A stretch of 64,000 nt of DNA from Allium sativum (GCA_030737875.1 CM060923.1:35828501-35892500); one strand, 5' to 3'. Shown: positions 22,599 to 34,847, counted from the stretch's first letter. Made by a program: numbers and translations. Notes: generated by a model not told the origin, from the sequence alone.

Positions 22599-24658
22599 TC
22601 AAGGTATGTCTAAAAAACACACAAGCATTCACATGAACATAAAATATCTAACCAATGAGGTGGATATCCGAGTTAATCGCTTAAGACCTCCATTAGTGCA
22701 TTTATGGTAAAGACCCAATGAGGTGGGCATCCTCGGTCACTTAAGGCCCTTTTTAAAGGTGGATTCTTATGATCTCTTGTAACGCTGAGGCAGACCCTAG
22801 CCCCTTAAGATCCCGTCCTAATACGTCAATGTTCTTAAGTCTATACTCTCACAAATAATATGAGAAGTAGTGTTTCGAATGTTACTACATAATTGATATT
22901 ACGGTAGAACACCTATGTCGCTTAAGACTTCCCTTAGACTGTTGGTGAGCACGCTACGACCATATACCATATATAAACCAATCCTATCCCTAGATTAGTG
23001 CTTTCAAGTTTCTAGAGGAAGCGGACATCCCCCGTGAACTTCCCCACTCCATTACCGCTATGCCTAATCACTTTCAAAGGAGGACCCATAGATTTACTCT
23101 GAATCTAATCAGGGTGGGTCCCATGACTTTGGTACCAATCCAAGGAACAAATCTTCGGAGAGGATCTTAGTTCTAACCACTTAGGACCCAAACAAGATAA
23201 GAAGAGAGTCATCCACTTAAGACCTTCCCAAGGCATAGTAAACCTTCCTATTTTCACACATAATAGTTTTATATATATACACTAGACCTCTCACATTAAA
23301 CCGTCTACCTATATATGCTGGGCATGCCGAGTGGTTTCGGGCAGACTTCTACTACAAGTGGGTTTAATCTCGTGTCATAATGTACTAAATTTGAATGGCC
23401 CATGGCACCCCGACCTCTCACATTAGTCGGACCCACTTGTGGTTGTTGGATTTGCCGGTTGGTTTCGGGAAAAATTCTACCACAAATGACGACAAACCTC
23501 TTGTCTATATGTCATTATTTAATATTTATTTAAGCTATTCTATACACACACAAGCAATCAATATAGGGGACATTTCAAATTCAAATCTTATCGTAATCGC
23601 ATTTACTACGTCATTATTATGCTAATTTCGTTAACTACGCTACATAAGTAGAATATTTAGTAAGTATAAATAACGCTAGTTTTCATATGAATGAGGGAAT
23701 GTTTTAACAAGATAAAATTTGTCAACTTGGTCTACATTTAAGGCATACAAGTTAATTTTCACATCCGACCGTGATATTCATAGTATAATTGCATTAATAC
23801 AGATAGTAGTAATAGGAAAAATACAACATACAATTAAAACTTGCATCCTAGTCTTGTAAGGAAAATTCTAGTAATGAACGAAGAACAAAGTGTAAATTTC
23901 TTACATCATATATATCCATATATTATGTAAATATATACACACCCATACATAAACCTTTATTTTTCTAATTTAACCCTTCTCATGTTGTACTTAAAAACAT
24001 TGACATTTGATTCGCTTCATATCCGAATACGTTCGGATTACCTATTTAGCATAGAAACCCAGACCTATTCAAATAATAAAACTAATCAAATCTAAACATT
24101 TTTACATTATAAATCAAGATTTAGATAAAAAGGTAAACCAAACAAAATAAAAGTGTATCAATCCAAATTTTCTTTATCCGCTACTAAAAAAAATTAACAA
24201 ACCCAATATCAATTGACAATTCTTGCATAATACATAAAAACAGGAGATTTAAAGGTTTTGTAGTTTGATATTGTCGTCATACCAAATCTCCTTAGGCATA
24301 ATAATCCATATAATAATCTACACATGTAGAATATGCCTAAGTAGATACTAATCCACCCACAGTGATTGGAAATGCCGTAGATCTGACGTTGTTGTTCCTA
24401 TTTGACGTCAACTCCATTCCTTAGAGATCTATATACATAAGAATCAAATAACTAAAATTCTAACATATATATGTATATATATATATCATGCGATTCCAGA
24501 TCTTCATTCTAATCCAAATCCTATAAGAAAAGATCAGAGAAAGAAGAATAGATTTGTAGAAAAAGAAAACCTATTTTGAATTCCTTTGGAACCAATGCCA
24601 GCAGAGTGGAGGCACAAATAGAAAGAGTGGCTAGGTTTAGGTATGGAGTCTAGAGGGT

Positions 24659-24666
24659 TATTTATA
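24659..24666 (-). promoter_or_regulatory. TATA box in 3' LTR of element B
   Basis: TATAAATA on the minus strand. The partner LTR has the same box at 30018-30025. Confidence 0.5.
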
Positions 24667-25297
24667 GGTGATTGTGTAAACAAGAACCATCAGATTATTA
24701 AGACTTAATCTTGGCTGTTCATTCTTAAAAACTAACCCAAAAACCTAACCCAAACCAGCCTTATTGGGCATTTTAGGTGCCAAGCGATCGACCTACCCTC
24801 TAGAAGGGCGGTCGACACCCCTTCTGGGGGGAGGACAACCTCTTGGTCTCTGAATCGCCCAATAAACGTATGTGGGGCTGGAGATATTTAGTATATATAA
24901 CGTTAATTGATTTGGCTTATTTCTTACCTCATAAATATTATTCTTGCCCCCTTATCCTTATCTCTTCATTTGAACTTCAAATCTACCTAAGGGAATATTA
25001 TATTTATCCAAATTATTTATCCCTTATATATATATTATTAATTCAACTAATTATATATGCACGTTTTCCGTTTTATTTCTTTTGATTGTAATTTCTTCAT
25101 ATGAACACTGTTTTCAACATATTATATATGAAAACGTATCAGAATTTCGCCATGAATCTAAATAAAAGATTTTCGTACCCAAATTCTTAATGTTGCAAAA
25201 TCTCACTTTTCAGCCTATTTATATCTTATTATTTAACTACTTATTTTCATTAATTGTTAATATTTATATTTCTAGGTATATTTTACGGGGTGTTACA

Positions 25298-25310
25298 TTA
25301 TCCCCCCTTA
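25298..25310 (-). promoter_or_regulatory. Polypurine tract of element B
   Basis: The minus strand reads TAAGGGGGGATAA next to the LTR start. The 'atttcgtcctgaaatct' motif follows, as beside the other tracts in this window. Confidence 0.82.
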
Positions 25311-25639
25311 AAATAGATTTCGTCCTGAAATCTGTTTGATGGGGCGAGAAACACAACTCACTCTACGCATCCATGTTGTACACCCATGATATTTTTAATT
25401 CATCCATAAACATCCCTGACTCACAGTGATTATGAACTATAGACTTACTAAAGTGAACTCAATTCTAGCATGTATGTGTAATAAATGATGTAGTATGTAT
25501 CCAAAACATCCTAATATGCATATATTTCTATATGAGTGCGATGTGAAATTGTGTTGCATCCATTTCTTAACATCCAATCTAGCAACCACAATGCATTCAT
25601 AAACATAATTTAAAGGAAAAATTACCCTAGAAAATCTCT
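25311..25639 (-). other. 3' untranslated region of element B
   Basis: About 330 bases between the polypurine tract and the remnant of pol. It corresponds in place to 5041-5640 of element A. No gene is recognised. Confidence 0.55.
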
Positions 25640-28600
25640 GGGTGAGTTTGTCTCATCTTATCCTCGGTCTTCCATGTGCTTTTCGCAGGATCATTTCCTC
25701 ATTGTACTCGGACGAGGCGAATGGTTTTATTGCGGAATCTCTTGATTCCATGCTCTACAATCTTTGTAGTGGCATGGGGCACCCTGGAATCTAACTCGAT
25801 TTTTCCTATGTCCCCAATATCATCAAGCGCGAGTCTGATATCAGAATCATGTAGGCATTTCCTCAAATGAGATACATGAAAATGTTATGGATTGCCAATA
25901 GACGCTCTGGGAGATCCACACGATAGGCCAAAGATTATATCTTCTCGATGATGCAAAAGGCACAATAAATCTAGGAGCCAATTTCCCAGTTTTTCCAAAC
26001 AGATTAGTCTTCTTGAGAGGGGACATCTTTACGAATGCCAAGCCTCCAATATTGAACTCAAGTACTCTCCTTCGTTATCAGTGTACGATTTCTGACGATC
26101 TTGGGTTGCCTTTATCCTCTGCCTAATCAAAGGAATCTTCTCCGTGGAATCACAGACGAAGTCTGGCCAGAGTAGAACCTTGTCGGTAGTTTCCCGCCAA
26201 CAAGTTGGCAATTTGCGCGGCCTCCCGTAAAGCACTTCAAAAAGGACCATACCAATCGTCGCTTGAAACTATTGTTATATGTAAACTCTACAAGCGGTAG
26301 ATGTTGCTCCGAAACTTCTCCAAAGTCTATATTGCAAGCTCTAAGCAAGTCTTCCAAGATCCGATTTACTCTTTCCGTTTGGCCATTGGTTTGCGGGTGT
26401 TAGGCTGTACTTAAGTTGAGGGTCGTTCCCAATACTATTTGTAAACTTCCCCAAAATTCACTCGTGGATAAGGGGTCTTTATCACTTACGATACTGGATG
26501 GGATATCATGTAATATAACTATTTCTTTGACATATAATTGGGCCAATAAGGCTGCAGTCTTAGACTTTTTGATTGATATAAAATGGGCACTCTTGGTCAA
26601 ATGATCTACCACAACCCAAATAGCCTCATTTCCCTTTTGTCTCTTTGGAAGTCCGTTAACCAAATCCATGGAAATATATTCAAATTTCCATATAGGAATC
26701 TCTAAAGGTAATAACAATCCTCCGAGCTTCCCCTTTTCTTCTTTTACTTTCTGGCATGTCAAACATTTAGCTACGAACTCCGTTACATCCTTTTTCATCC
26801 CTTCCTAATGGAGATTCCTCTTCATATCTTTATACATTTTACCTCCACCGGGGTATATGGTCATCTTTGACCTATGGCACTTCTCTAGATTTCCCTCCTC
26901 AATCCTTCATCCTTAGGGATATAAAGTCGTCCATCCCAAAGTAAACTTCCATTGTAGCATAACTAATATCTAACCAAATGGGGAAAGGTCTCCTTCTTTC
27001 CTACTTTCTCTTTCAAGTTCCTTGTTTCTTCGTCAAGGTCTTGCGTACTCTCGATCCTCTCTTTTAGAGTGGGTCTAACAATCATAGTTCCAAGAAAACC
27101 ATTAGGAGTTTCTGGTGAGGGTTGCAAGTTAAAGTTAGAGAGAGACTCACACTATTTCCATTCTGAGATTGCATTCAAGGATGCATGTTTCCTACTTAAC
27201 GCATCGGCTAAAACATTCCCTTTTCCTAGGGTATACTGGATCATGAAATCAAAAGAGGCAATATATTCCATCCACTTTTGCTGTCTCAAATTCAGGTTGC
27301 GTTGATAAAATAAATATTTTAGGGATTTATGGTCGATAAAAATTTCAAATCTTTCCCCTAAAAGATAATGCCTCCCTATTTTCAAGGCGAAGCTACTACA
27401 GTTAACTCAAGGTCATATACTGGGTACCTTTTCTTGGTGTCCTTGAGTTGTCTACTGGCGTAAGCAGCAACCCTACCTTCTTGCATAAGAACCACTCCTA
27501 AATCGATTTCACATGCATCAGTGTAAACTCTAAACAATTTCGAACCAACGAGTACAATAAGGACTAACTTACTAGTTAATACTTCCTTTAATTTCTTGAA
27601 GGCCACATCATATTTATCACTCTAAGAAAATACCAAATTCTTCTTTGTCAGTTGAGTTAAAGAACTAGCAATCTTTGCGAAGTCTTTAACTAATTTCCTA
27701 TAATACCTAGCCAATCCAAGGAAGCTCCTCACTTTCGTAGCATTTCTAGGTATCCTCCATTCCATAATTGCCTCAATCTTTGCAGGGTCTACTGCCAAGC
27801 CATTTGTTGACACAATATGTACAAAAAATATAACTTCTTCCCTCCGGAAATGACACTTCGAGAATTTTTTTTAACTGGTTCTTTCTTAAAATCCCTAGAA
27901 CCTGTCTTAAGTGACTTTCATGCTCTTTATGGATTTTTAAAATATAAGGATATCATTTACGAAATCTACCACAATCTTATTTAGACTGCTTTTAACCACT
28001 CTACTCATGAGGTCAACAAAGAAGTCGGGTGCATTCGTCAGTCCGAAGGGCATAACTTCCCGTTGGAACAATCCATCCGGCATCTTAGACACAATTTTAT
28101 CCTTACTGTCCTCCACAATTCTCAACAGGTGAAATCCAGTGGCAAGGTTTAATTGGGAAAATACTCGGGATCCTTCCAAGTGGTCAAAATAGACCATCAA
28201 TTCTAGGTAAGGGGTACTTATTCTTCTTGGTCAACTATTAAGCTCCCTATAATCCACACAAAGTCTTAGAGATCCTTCTGCTTTGGTGGAAAACACAACT
28301 GGTACACCCCATTTGGAGGTCTTCGTGAAATGAATCCTTTCTGTAGTAACTATGAAATCTGCTTATCCAATTCCCTTCTATCTTTAGGCGCCATATGCCT
28401 CAAGGGTAAAGCTACTGGTCTAGCGTCCTTCGCTGGGCCAATACGAAAAAATATTTCTCTATGGGGTGGAAGTCTCTTGACTTCCTCAAAGACATCCAAG
28501 AACTTGCATACCATAAGGACCGAAGATGGTCCTCCTGAACTAGGAGATAAGGAATATAATAAGGCTTTATCCTTGTTCCTAACATTACAAGGAATATTCA

Positions 28601-28935
28601 GACTACATCCTGCTCGGCTCCTAAGACGAATGATCTCTTGTAGTAATCTAGGACGACCCCATAAAATGACAACCAATCCATACCTAGGATAAGGTCATAC
28701 CCCATAAAATCCAATGCATACACTTCTCATAGGAGTTTGACATCGTCGATCTCCAATACTAGGTCTTTGCAAAACAACTCAAGATACTTAGCCTCTCTGA
28801 TAGGGTTGACCACCTCTATCGGATTACTAGAGATAGATAAAGGAAGTTTCAACAGATTAACTAGCCTCTTGGCGATAAAAGAATGGGTCGCTCCCGAATC
28901 AAACAAGGTGTATACAAAATTTCCCGAAACAGAAG
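25640..28935 (-). pseudogene. pol: pol remnant of element B
   Basis: Protease DSGAT lies near 28890-28900. RT pieces (28676-28350, 28200-27937, 27813-27622) retain MPFGLTNAP, but the catalytic signatures are damaged: LNLATGF in place of LDLATGF and FVND in place of FVDD, so two metal-binding aspartates are lost. RNase H pieces (27606-27152) keep TDACE and DHKSLKYL. Integrase (26798-26400) keeps CLTCQ, VVDHLTKSAHF and VSDKDP; its end (26357-26029) and the region before the chromodomain-like tail (26041-25847) are in other frames. Many indels and stops make this a dead copy, older or more mutated than element A. Confidence 0.85.
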
Positions 28936-29683
28936 TTATACCTTCAAGTGCGGGATGTCCTTGGTCTCTTGGTGGTCGGCTTGTATCGGTGCAGCCTCCA
29001 ATGCATAATTCTGTCCACTTCGGATAATTCTATGCTTTGGGCAGTCCTTAGACATGTGTCCTTCCTCGTTGTAGTTGAAACACTTTCCTTTAAAAAAATT
29101 CTTTTCCAAAGAAGTCCAACAATCCTCGGCCTCATGGCCCTTGCTGTTGCACCTCGTACAATTCTTAGCTTCCTTTTTAAAATTTCCCCTTTCTTCTTGT
29201 ACTTCCACCATTTCATATTCTTATTAGAACTTCCTTCTCCCTTCTCTCCATTCTTATCCTCTTTAGAGCTTTCATCCATGCAGAGAATAGCTGTCTCGAC
29301 TAAGATTTCGAAGGTCGCGCTGAACATTACTTGTGCTAATAAATTGTCTTTTAATGGGGGAGTTCAACCCCGTAACAAATATTAATGCTTTGTTCATTAG
29401 GGTACCCACCAAACCCCTACCAAACTTACTCAATTCGATGAACTTAGCCACATACTCTTGTAGACTTAAACTTCTTTGCTTGAGATGGATAAACTTTTCT
29501 AACTAGATCGTCATCTCGGCTTTTGGCAAAAACTTGGCTTCGAAGCGGGCTTTGAATTCAGCATATGTAAATATTCGACCCTCGTTCTATCCAGATACTA
29601 AATTCCAACATTCAAGTGATTCCTTCTAGTGTCAGGCCTCAATTCTCCTTTTTATCGTTTGGCCATCCAGTAGCTTCGAAAAC
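28936..29683 (-). pseudogene. gag: gag remnant of element B, N-terminus deleted
   Basis: A zinc-knuckle region survives at 29211-28936: CTRCNSKGHEAEDC is intact, while the second knuckle reads CFNYNEEGHMSKDC with its second cysteine replaced by tyrosine. Core GAG words (KFGRGLVG, HLKQRSLSLQEYVAKF by eye) are spread over more than one frame at 29640-29330. At 29684 gag stops abruptly against LTR sequence, so the gag start, leader and PBS are gone. Confidence 0.8.
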
Positions 29684-30646
29684 CTACAAATGTAGAATAT
29701 GCCTAAGAACATACTAATTCCACTCAAAGTGATCGGAAATGTCATGGATCTGACGTTGTTGTGCCTATTTGATATGAACTCCAATCCTAAAGATCTATAT
29801 ACATAAGAACCAAATAATTAAAATTCTTTTATATATATATATATCATATGATTCCATATCTATATTCTAATCCAAATCCTATAAGAAAAAAGATTAGAGA
29901 AAGAAGAATAGATTTATAGATGAAGAAAACCTATTTTGAATTTCTCTAGAATCAATGGAAGTAGAGTGGATGCACAAATAGGGAGAGTGGCTAGGTTTAG
30001 GTATGGAGTCTAGGGGTTATTTATAGGTTTTGTGTAAACAAGAACCGTCGGATTATTAAGATTTAATCCTGGGTGTCCATTCTTATAGATTAACCTAAAC
30101 AAGCCTTATTAGGCATTTCGGTGCCAAGCAATCGACTTCCCTTCTAGAAGGGCAATCGACACTCTTTCCAGGGGGAGGTTGACCTCTTGATCTCTAGATC
30201 GCCTAATAAACGTATATGGTGCTGAAGATATTTAATATATATAATGTTAATTGATTTGTCTTATTTATTAGCTTATAAATATTTTTCCTGACCCTTTATC
30301 ATTATCTCTTCGTTTGAAATTCAAATCTACCTAGGGGAATATTATATTTATCCAAATTATTTATCCCTTAGATATGTATATATATTATTAATTCAACCAC
30401 TTATATATACACGTTTTCCGTTTGATTTCTTTTGATTGTAATTTCTTCATATAAACACCATTTTCAGCATATTATATACGAAAACTTATCAGAATTTCGC
30501 TATAAATTTAAATAAAAAAATTCGTATATAAATTCTTATTGCTACAAAATCTCACTTTTCAGCATGTTTATATTTTATTATTTAATTTCTCGTTTCCATT
30601 AATTATTTATATTTATATCTTTAGGTATATTTTATGGGGTGTTACA
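29684..30646 (-). repeat. Truncated 5' LTR of element B
   Basis: These 963 bases match 24318-25297 of the 3' LTR. The first 2.24 kb equivalent to 22077-24317 is missing and the junction runs straight into gag. The outer end GGGGTGTTACA and the CTATA duplication are intact, so the loss happened after insertion. TATA box on the minus strand at 30018-30025. Confidence 0.87.
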
Positions 30647-30651
30647 CTATA
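30647..30651. repeat. Right target-site duplication (CTATA) of element B
   Basis: Exact copy of 22072-22076. Confidence 0.92.
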
Positions 30652-31738
30652 TATCATTTGGGGTCAACGACGAGTGAAATGGGTTAAGATAATTTTAGAA
30701 GAGATCCTCTACTTTAATCAAGATCGAATGAGAATAATGTACCATGGAGCCTATATCATGTGACTCATCTATCATTTTGAAATTCCTATATCTGACTCCA
30801 ACTTTAGTTCTATTAGTTATTTGAACGCCAATGCCTTAAGACTCATGGGATTACCAAACGATTTCAAGGTCACACCATTATCATTTTTAGGCACTGGAAA
30901 TAATATCAAGCAGCTGATATTGCATAACCTTCAATATCACAACCTTTAACCCAAATTCCACAAGAGGTCCAAACCTCATCTCATGCACAACCAAGTCACT
31001 CGTTTGACGATATCGAAGAAGTTGGTATCAATACTCAACCAAACAAGACTTGAATATTTTTCCAAAGACCAAAAGATCTTGGATAAACGACTTTCTAATG
31101 TTGCGAAAACTGTGACTATATGGATTAAAAAATTGATTGAAGCATTGTTTCCTCAATAACACTTGGGATAAGCTTTCATGCTGATCTACCTCCACTATAG
31201 AAGTTCATGAGCGAAGAGATCCAGGAAAATGACCTATGCCTCAATTTGCTTGGTCTACGTTGGTAGATGAAAAAAAGAATAGGAAGAAGGAGATGAAGCA
31301 GGAAGTCATAATCATGATGAAAGCTCAGATGGTGATCAGTAAGTTTCTTATCGTGGTAACTATCTTTTTGTCTAAAAACTTTGATTCTCTATGATGTTGT
31401 GTAATCAAGTACTTTCGCTATCCACAACTACCATGTATGTGTTATGTCTTAAAACTTTGTACTACACAATTTTGTAATGTGTTGTAATATGTTGTGATAT
31501 TTTTTAATACGTTTGTACTCATTATGTGACGCTTTAATGTATGTGATGTTCTATGACAACTTGCAAATATCTATCTTAACAAAATTATTATATAAGTATC
31601 TCTTTTTTGTTGATGACAATGTAGGACAAAGCATTATGCACTAACTATTTTTACTGTCAATAATTTAGGGGGAGATAAGTTGAGAGATTACTATTTATCG
31701 AGATTTGCTTATATCTCAATTTAGTGTTGTCATCAATC
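30652..31738 (+). pseudogene. Right part of element C's decayed frame and 3' region
   Basis: The frame cut at 22076 continues to about 30763 with RMRIMYHGAYI and then, after a stop, YHFEIPISDSN, again like the C-terminal half of the putative plant transposon-protein domain (…HGAYIT..L..HF.VPI). From about 30960 on it is broken. The last 150 bases hold 'tttagggggagataagttgag', a second purine-rich word upstream of the true polypurine tract, as is common in plant copia elements. Confidence 0.5.
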
Positions 31739-31752
31739 AAAAAGGGGGAGAA
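31738..31752 (+). promoter_or_regulatory. Polypurine tract of element C
   Basis: AAAAAGGGGGAGAA lies directly before TGTTGAATCAAGAG, the right LTR start. Confidence 0.8.
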
Positions 31753-31872
31753 TGTTGAATCAAGAGTTTTGATCATTATGACAACCAAGCTTAGCAATAA
31801 ACAACAACAGAATATTCAGAAATCATCACTTGGCAAAGCGAGGAGAAATAAAGACACTAAGCTCTCGAGTTT

Positions 31873-31873
31873 C

Positions 31874-31920
<47 letters not shown>

Positions 31921-31924
31921 ATGT
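31873..31924. repeat. (TA)n(GT)n microsatellite in element C 3' LTR
   Basis: A pure alternating run of about 52 bases, followed by ATGTGTCAG as in the short version near 20035-20050 of the other LTR. Confidence 0.92.
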
Positions 31925-32179
31925 GTCAGAGTTTTAGTTATAGTTTATTCATGTTAAGAGATATCCTCAAGTAATTCAAATCCTCTCACGTTTATTAAAA
32001 TATGTTTTCTAATTTCAAAAAACAGATGTTTAAAACCCTCAAAATCAGTCGACCAAATTGGTCTATTCAGTCGACTAAAACTATTTTGAACATATACACG
32101 TGCGCATCATTTGACATCAGTCGTCCGGCTATGAATGTTTAATCAATTTAAGTTCTTATAACTGTAACTTTATGAACAT

Positions 32180-32401
32180 ACATCCACCGTAGTAGGTTCG
32201 ATGGTTTGAGTGTTTGGGATGAGGAATCAAAGGTGCTAGGGGCAGGCAGGTTCGAACCCCGCTTCAAACCACGGCCGAGCTATACGTTAAGGATCCATGT
32301 GCGACAACTAAACAAAGCTGGGTAGAAACACGGCGTCGGGTTTTCTTAAGTGATTGTCAATGAATACCAAGATCTTATCCCCGTGTTACTCAATTTTTTT
32401 T
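32180..32401 (+). mobile_element. SINE-like insert with tRNA-type B box in LTR of element C
   Basis: About 220 bases that the other LTR lacks. It contains a canonical Pol III B box (GGTTCGAACCCC, 32249-32260), an A-box-like word (ATGGTTTGAGTG, 32201-32212) about 37 bases earlier, and ends in an eight-T tail as in Au-type plant SINEs. Composition is GC-richer than the surroundings. The exact 5' end and target duplication are not clear. Confidence 0.5.
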
Positions 32402-33133
32402 CTAAACAGACATTTCTCTTCGTGAAAGGTTTTCTGATTCGTTAATAGTTAAATTAGTTCGTTTCTTGTCGAATCTGTTTACCAACGGTTGTAACCATTT
32501 TATTACTATAAGCTCTCAAGAATGCTTGAATCAAAATCCAACTTATCTATCTAATTTTCTTATCTACTATTATTTTTCAATCATTATCCTTGAATTCTTT
32601 GATCTGCTACTCCCATATTCTACGATATTCAAATTGATTTTAATTTTTGAAATCCTTGATTACAATCTATTGATTTCAAAGCAATTCATTCCTTCCTTAA
32701 CTTCTTATACACACATTTATCAATATATACTTAAGAAAAAGACCATAGGAAGGGCGTACTTCAACTTAGCAAATCCATGTTGTATTATAAGACACATCAA
32801 GTAAAATAAACTCTACTATTTGTATTCAAGTCAGTTTGGTTGCTCAGGCGGGAAAAATCTTGTTCCATTGCTTAGGTAGTTGAAGTCCAGTTTGTTTGCT
32901 CGGGCAGAAAATCCCCTTCAGTTGCTCAGGTGGTTGAAGTCCTGTTTGTTTACTTAGGGGGTATAAAACCTATTCCTTCAAGTTAAGTGAGGGATGCTGT
33001 TAGTAAAATTTCAGAGGGACTGGACATAGAACGAGAGTTCGAACCAATATAAAAATTCATGGTGTCATTTTACTTTACTTCTATTTATATTCCACATTAT
33101 TTACTAAACTATTATTTATATATTCCAATTGCA

Positions 33134-34217
33134 CGATCCTATAGTTACCTTCAAGTAGTTGAGGGATGTTGCGGGTATTATATATCACTTTGACCAAATT
33201 TTGTTTTAAAAACTTTTATAAATATTACACTACATACCAGCTTATGTTCCGTTGTATTTATACTCTAAGCTTTGTGATTCTATGATGGAACTTACATCTT
33301 ATATGTTCTAAACTATCATTTTTAGCAAACTTGATTTTTTGTAAAGTCATAATTGAGTAAGGTTATTCATCCATCGAATAAAGACAATAACACTCCAACC
33401 AATGTAACGGTGCTAGCTCAAAGCAAAATTGTGGATGGTTGCTCCTAACTAGTTATAATCTCTGTATTAGGAAACTGAATTACTACGCAATACTCTTTTT
33501 GTTGTGGCTCTCGAGGTGGAGTGCAATAATTGGTACTAATGAATACATTACGTAGAACAATCATGGCAGCTCTGTATTATGCTTCTTTGATGTTCCTATA
33601 TCCCCATTGTCCCATCTTCGACTTGCTTTGTCTATGATTCCAATCTAATGAAGACGAAGACGAACCCTATTTATTGAAATTTTTACGATACTTACGAATC
33701 CTTTATGCTACTAAAGTTATGCCAACATAGAAAACTGCCATTTTATGTCACACATGGTGAATATCAAACCATCCACCTTCTTTTTATTCATTTCCACTGT
33801 TAGGCTGTCTAGTTCTTCTCTCATTACAACTTCTCATGCCCGAGAAACCTCTCTTTGATTCTCATCACCCTCTTCGTGTTAACACCCCCTCCATGCTTTT
33901 GAGATTGTTCCGGATTTGGTCAGCGCATTTTTGGGAATCACTTCCATCATATATGAATGGATAATTACTTCAATCACATCAATTATCGGATCTGACCTAG
34001 AATTTTTAATTCTTGAGGAAAGCAATAAAAAAATATTTGTGTGTGAAATAAAAAAATACTCTAGATTGATTAATAATGAATTAAAAATTTGGGAATTAAA
34101 AAGAGAAAGTGGGCAATTTTTTTTAAAGTGATTCAATCAAATCTGATGTTTATGTCTGCCTTATATTAAATCACTGGTTGCTTTTATGCCAAATCACAAC
34201 ATAATTCAAAGATTCCA
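33134..34217. other. Intergenic DNA, nothing certain
   Basis: No gene is recognised. A minus-strand stretch near 33780-33860 has words faintly like the start of copia RT (REELDSL) but too short to call. A 71-codon plus-strand open stretch at 33916-34131 shows no known motif. Confidence 0.4.
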
Positions 34218-34847
34218 TGTAACAACTTGGATTTTTAATAGTTGAACATTTAATTTATTTAAACATTAACATATTGATTTAGCATATTAAATAACTTGAA
34301 TTTAAATGTTTTGCGTTACTTAATCGATTCGAATGGAGAAATAGTAACTTCAGTTCCGAAATTTTTGTGAATAAATTGGATTTGGAATATAATATGAATT
34401 TAGATAGTTTAGAAAGACTTAATTAAATTCGATAAAAATCAGAATGATAACAAGAAACTAATATTATTGATTTTAAGCGATTTAAATATCGGTCAATAAT
34501 AAGTCGTTTTAATTGTTGTGTGAATTTAGCAATTTTGCAAACTATCTCAAATTTCATTGAGACTAATTTCATCTGATCCAAAATAATAAATTATAAAAAG
34601 ATATCAAGTTTTAAGAAGATCGAACTTAATGTGTGATCCTTCGTGCTAGAAACACATAGTGTTTAACGATTTGAAATTTTAGTATTTAAAAATTGATTTC
34701 ATAGTGAAAAAAAGTGTTTTGTGGTTATCCAAAATCCAGTGGATAGTGTACATTTCACTGTTTCAGAGTTGGGTTGATATTATGAATGTGATTGTATATT
34801 TATTGTGTCAATCAGACTCTATGCGAGATCGAATTTCTATGCGATGA
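34218..34847 (+). repeat. Old gypsy LTR 5' fragment
   Basis: Begins TGTAACAACTTGGATTTTT, like the TGTAACGACCTGGATTTTT start of element F, followed by 'ttgaacatttaa' as in F. After about 100 bases the likeness fades. I read it as a diverged LTR start cut off by the next LTR. Confidence 0.45.

Larger units (their letters stand above)
22077..25297 (-). repeat. 3' LTR of element B
   Basis: This 3,221-bp LTR starts TGTAACAACCCG and ends GGGGTGTTACA. It contains a (TA)n(TG)n run (22550-22598), two copies of the 'acctctcacatt' block (about 23286-23380 and 23411-23500), a TATA box on the minus strand at 24659-24666, and a GTCGAC-type block near 24783-24845. Only its right third is matched by the other LTR. 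Confidence 0.88.
22077..30646 (-). mobile_element. Element B: decayed Ty3/gypsy element nested in element C
   Basis: Minus-strand element with 3' LTR 22077-25297, PPT 25298-25310, remnants of pol (about 28930-25640) and gag (about 29680-28930), and a truncated 5' LTR (29684-30646). The exact CTATA flanks show it inserted once and was later eroded inside. Its proteins resemble element A's domain by domain (Tekay/Del-like), but stops and frameshifts cut nearly every domain and the leader with its PBS is deleted. It entered the frame of element C. Confidence 0.9.
19907..33133 (+). mobile_element. Element C: non-autonomous copia-like LTR element split by element B
   Basis: Two related LTRs (19907 to about 21049 and 31753 to about 33133) lie in direct orientation. 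The right LTR is preceded by a classic copia-style polypurine tract (AAAAAGGGGGAGAA) in the setting 'tgttgtcatcaatcaaaaa'. With element B (22077-30651) removed, the internal region is only about 2.1 kb and encodes no copia protease, integrase or RT, but a decayed frame of the putative plant transposon-protein type. The LTRs are clearly diverged, so C is much older than B. No PBS or target duplication is certain. The right ends ('attgca') are approximate. Confidence 0.7.
31753..33133 (+). repeat. 3' LTR of element C
   Basis: Matches 19907-21049 with clear divergence, plus two additions: an expanded (TA)n(GT)n run at 31873-31924 where the left LTR has only a short 'atatatacatatgtg', and a SINE-like insert at about 32180-32401. 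The right boundary is approximate. Confidence 0.65.

Noticed and set aside
32249..32260. A tRNA gene around the perfect B box
   Set aside because: No acceptor stem or anticodon arm can be folded around it, and the block is an insert relative to the partner LTR; a SINE fits better.
33780..33860. Copia RT remnant on the minus strand
   Set aside because: Only about eight residues look right and the following sequence does not continue the family pattern.
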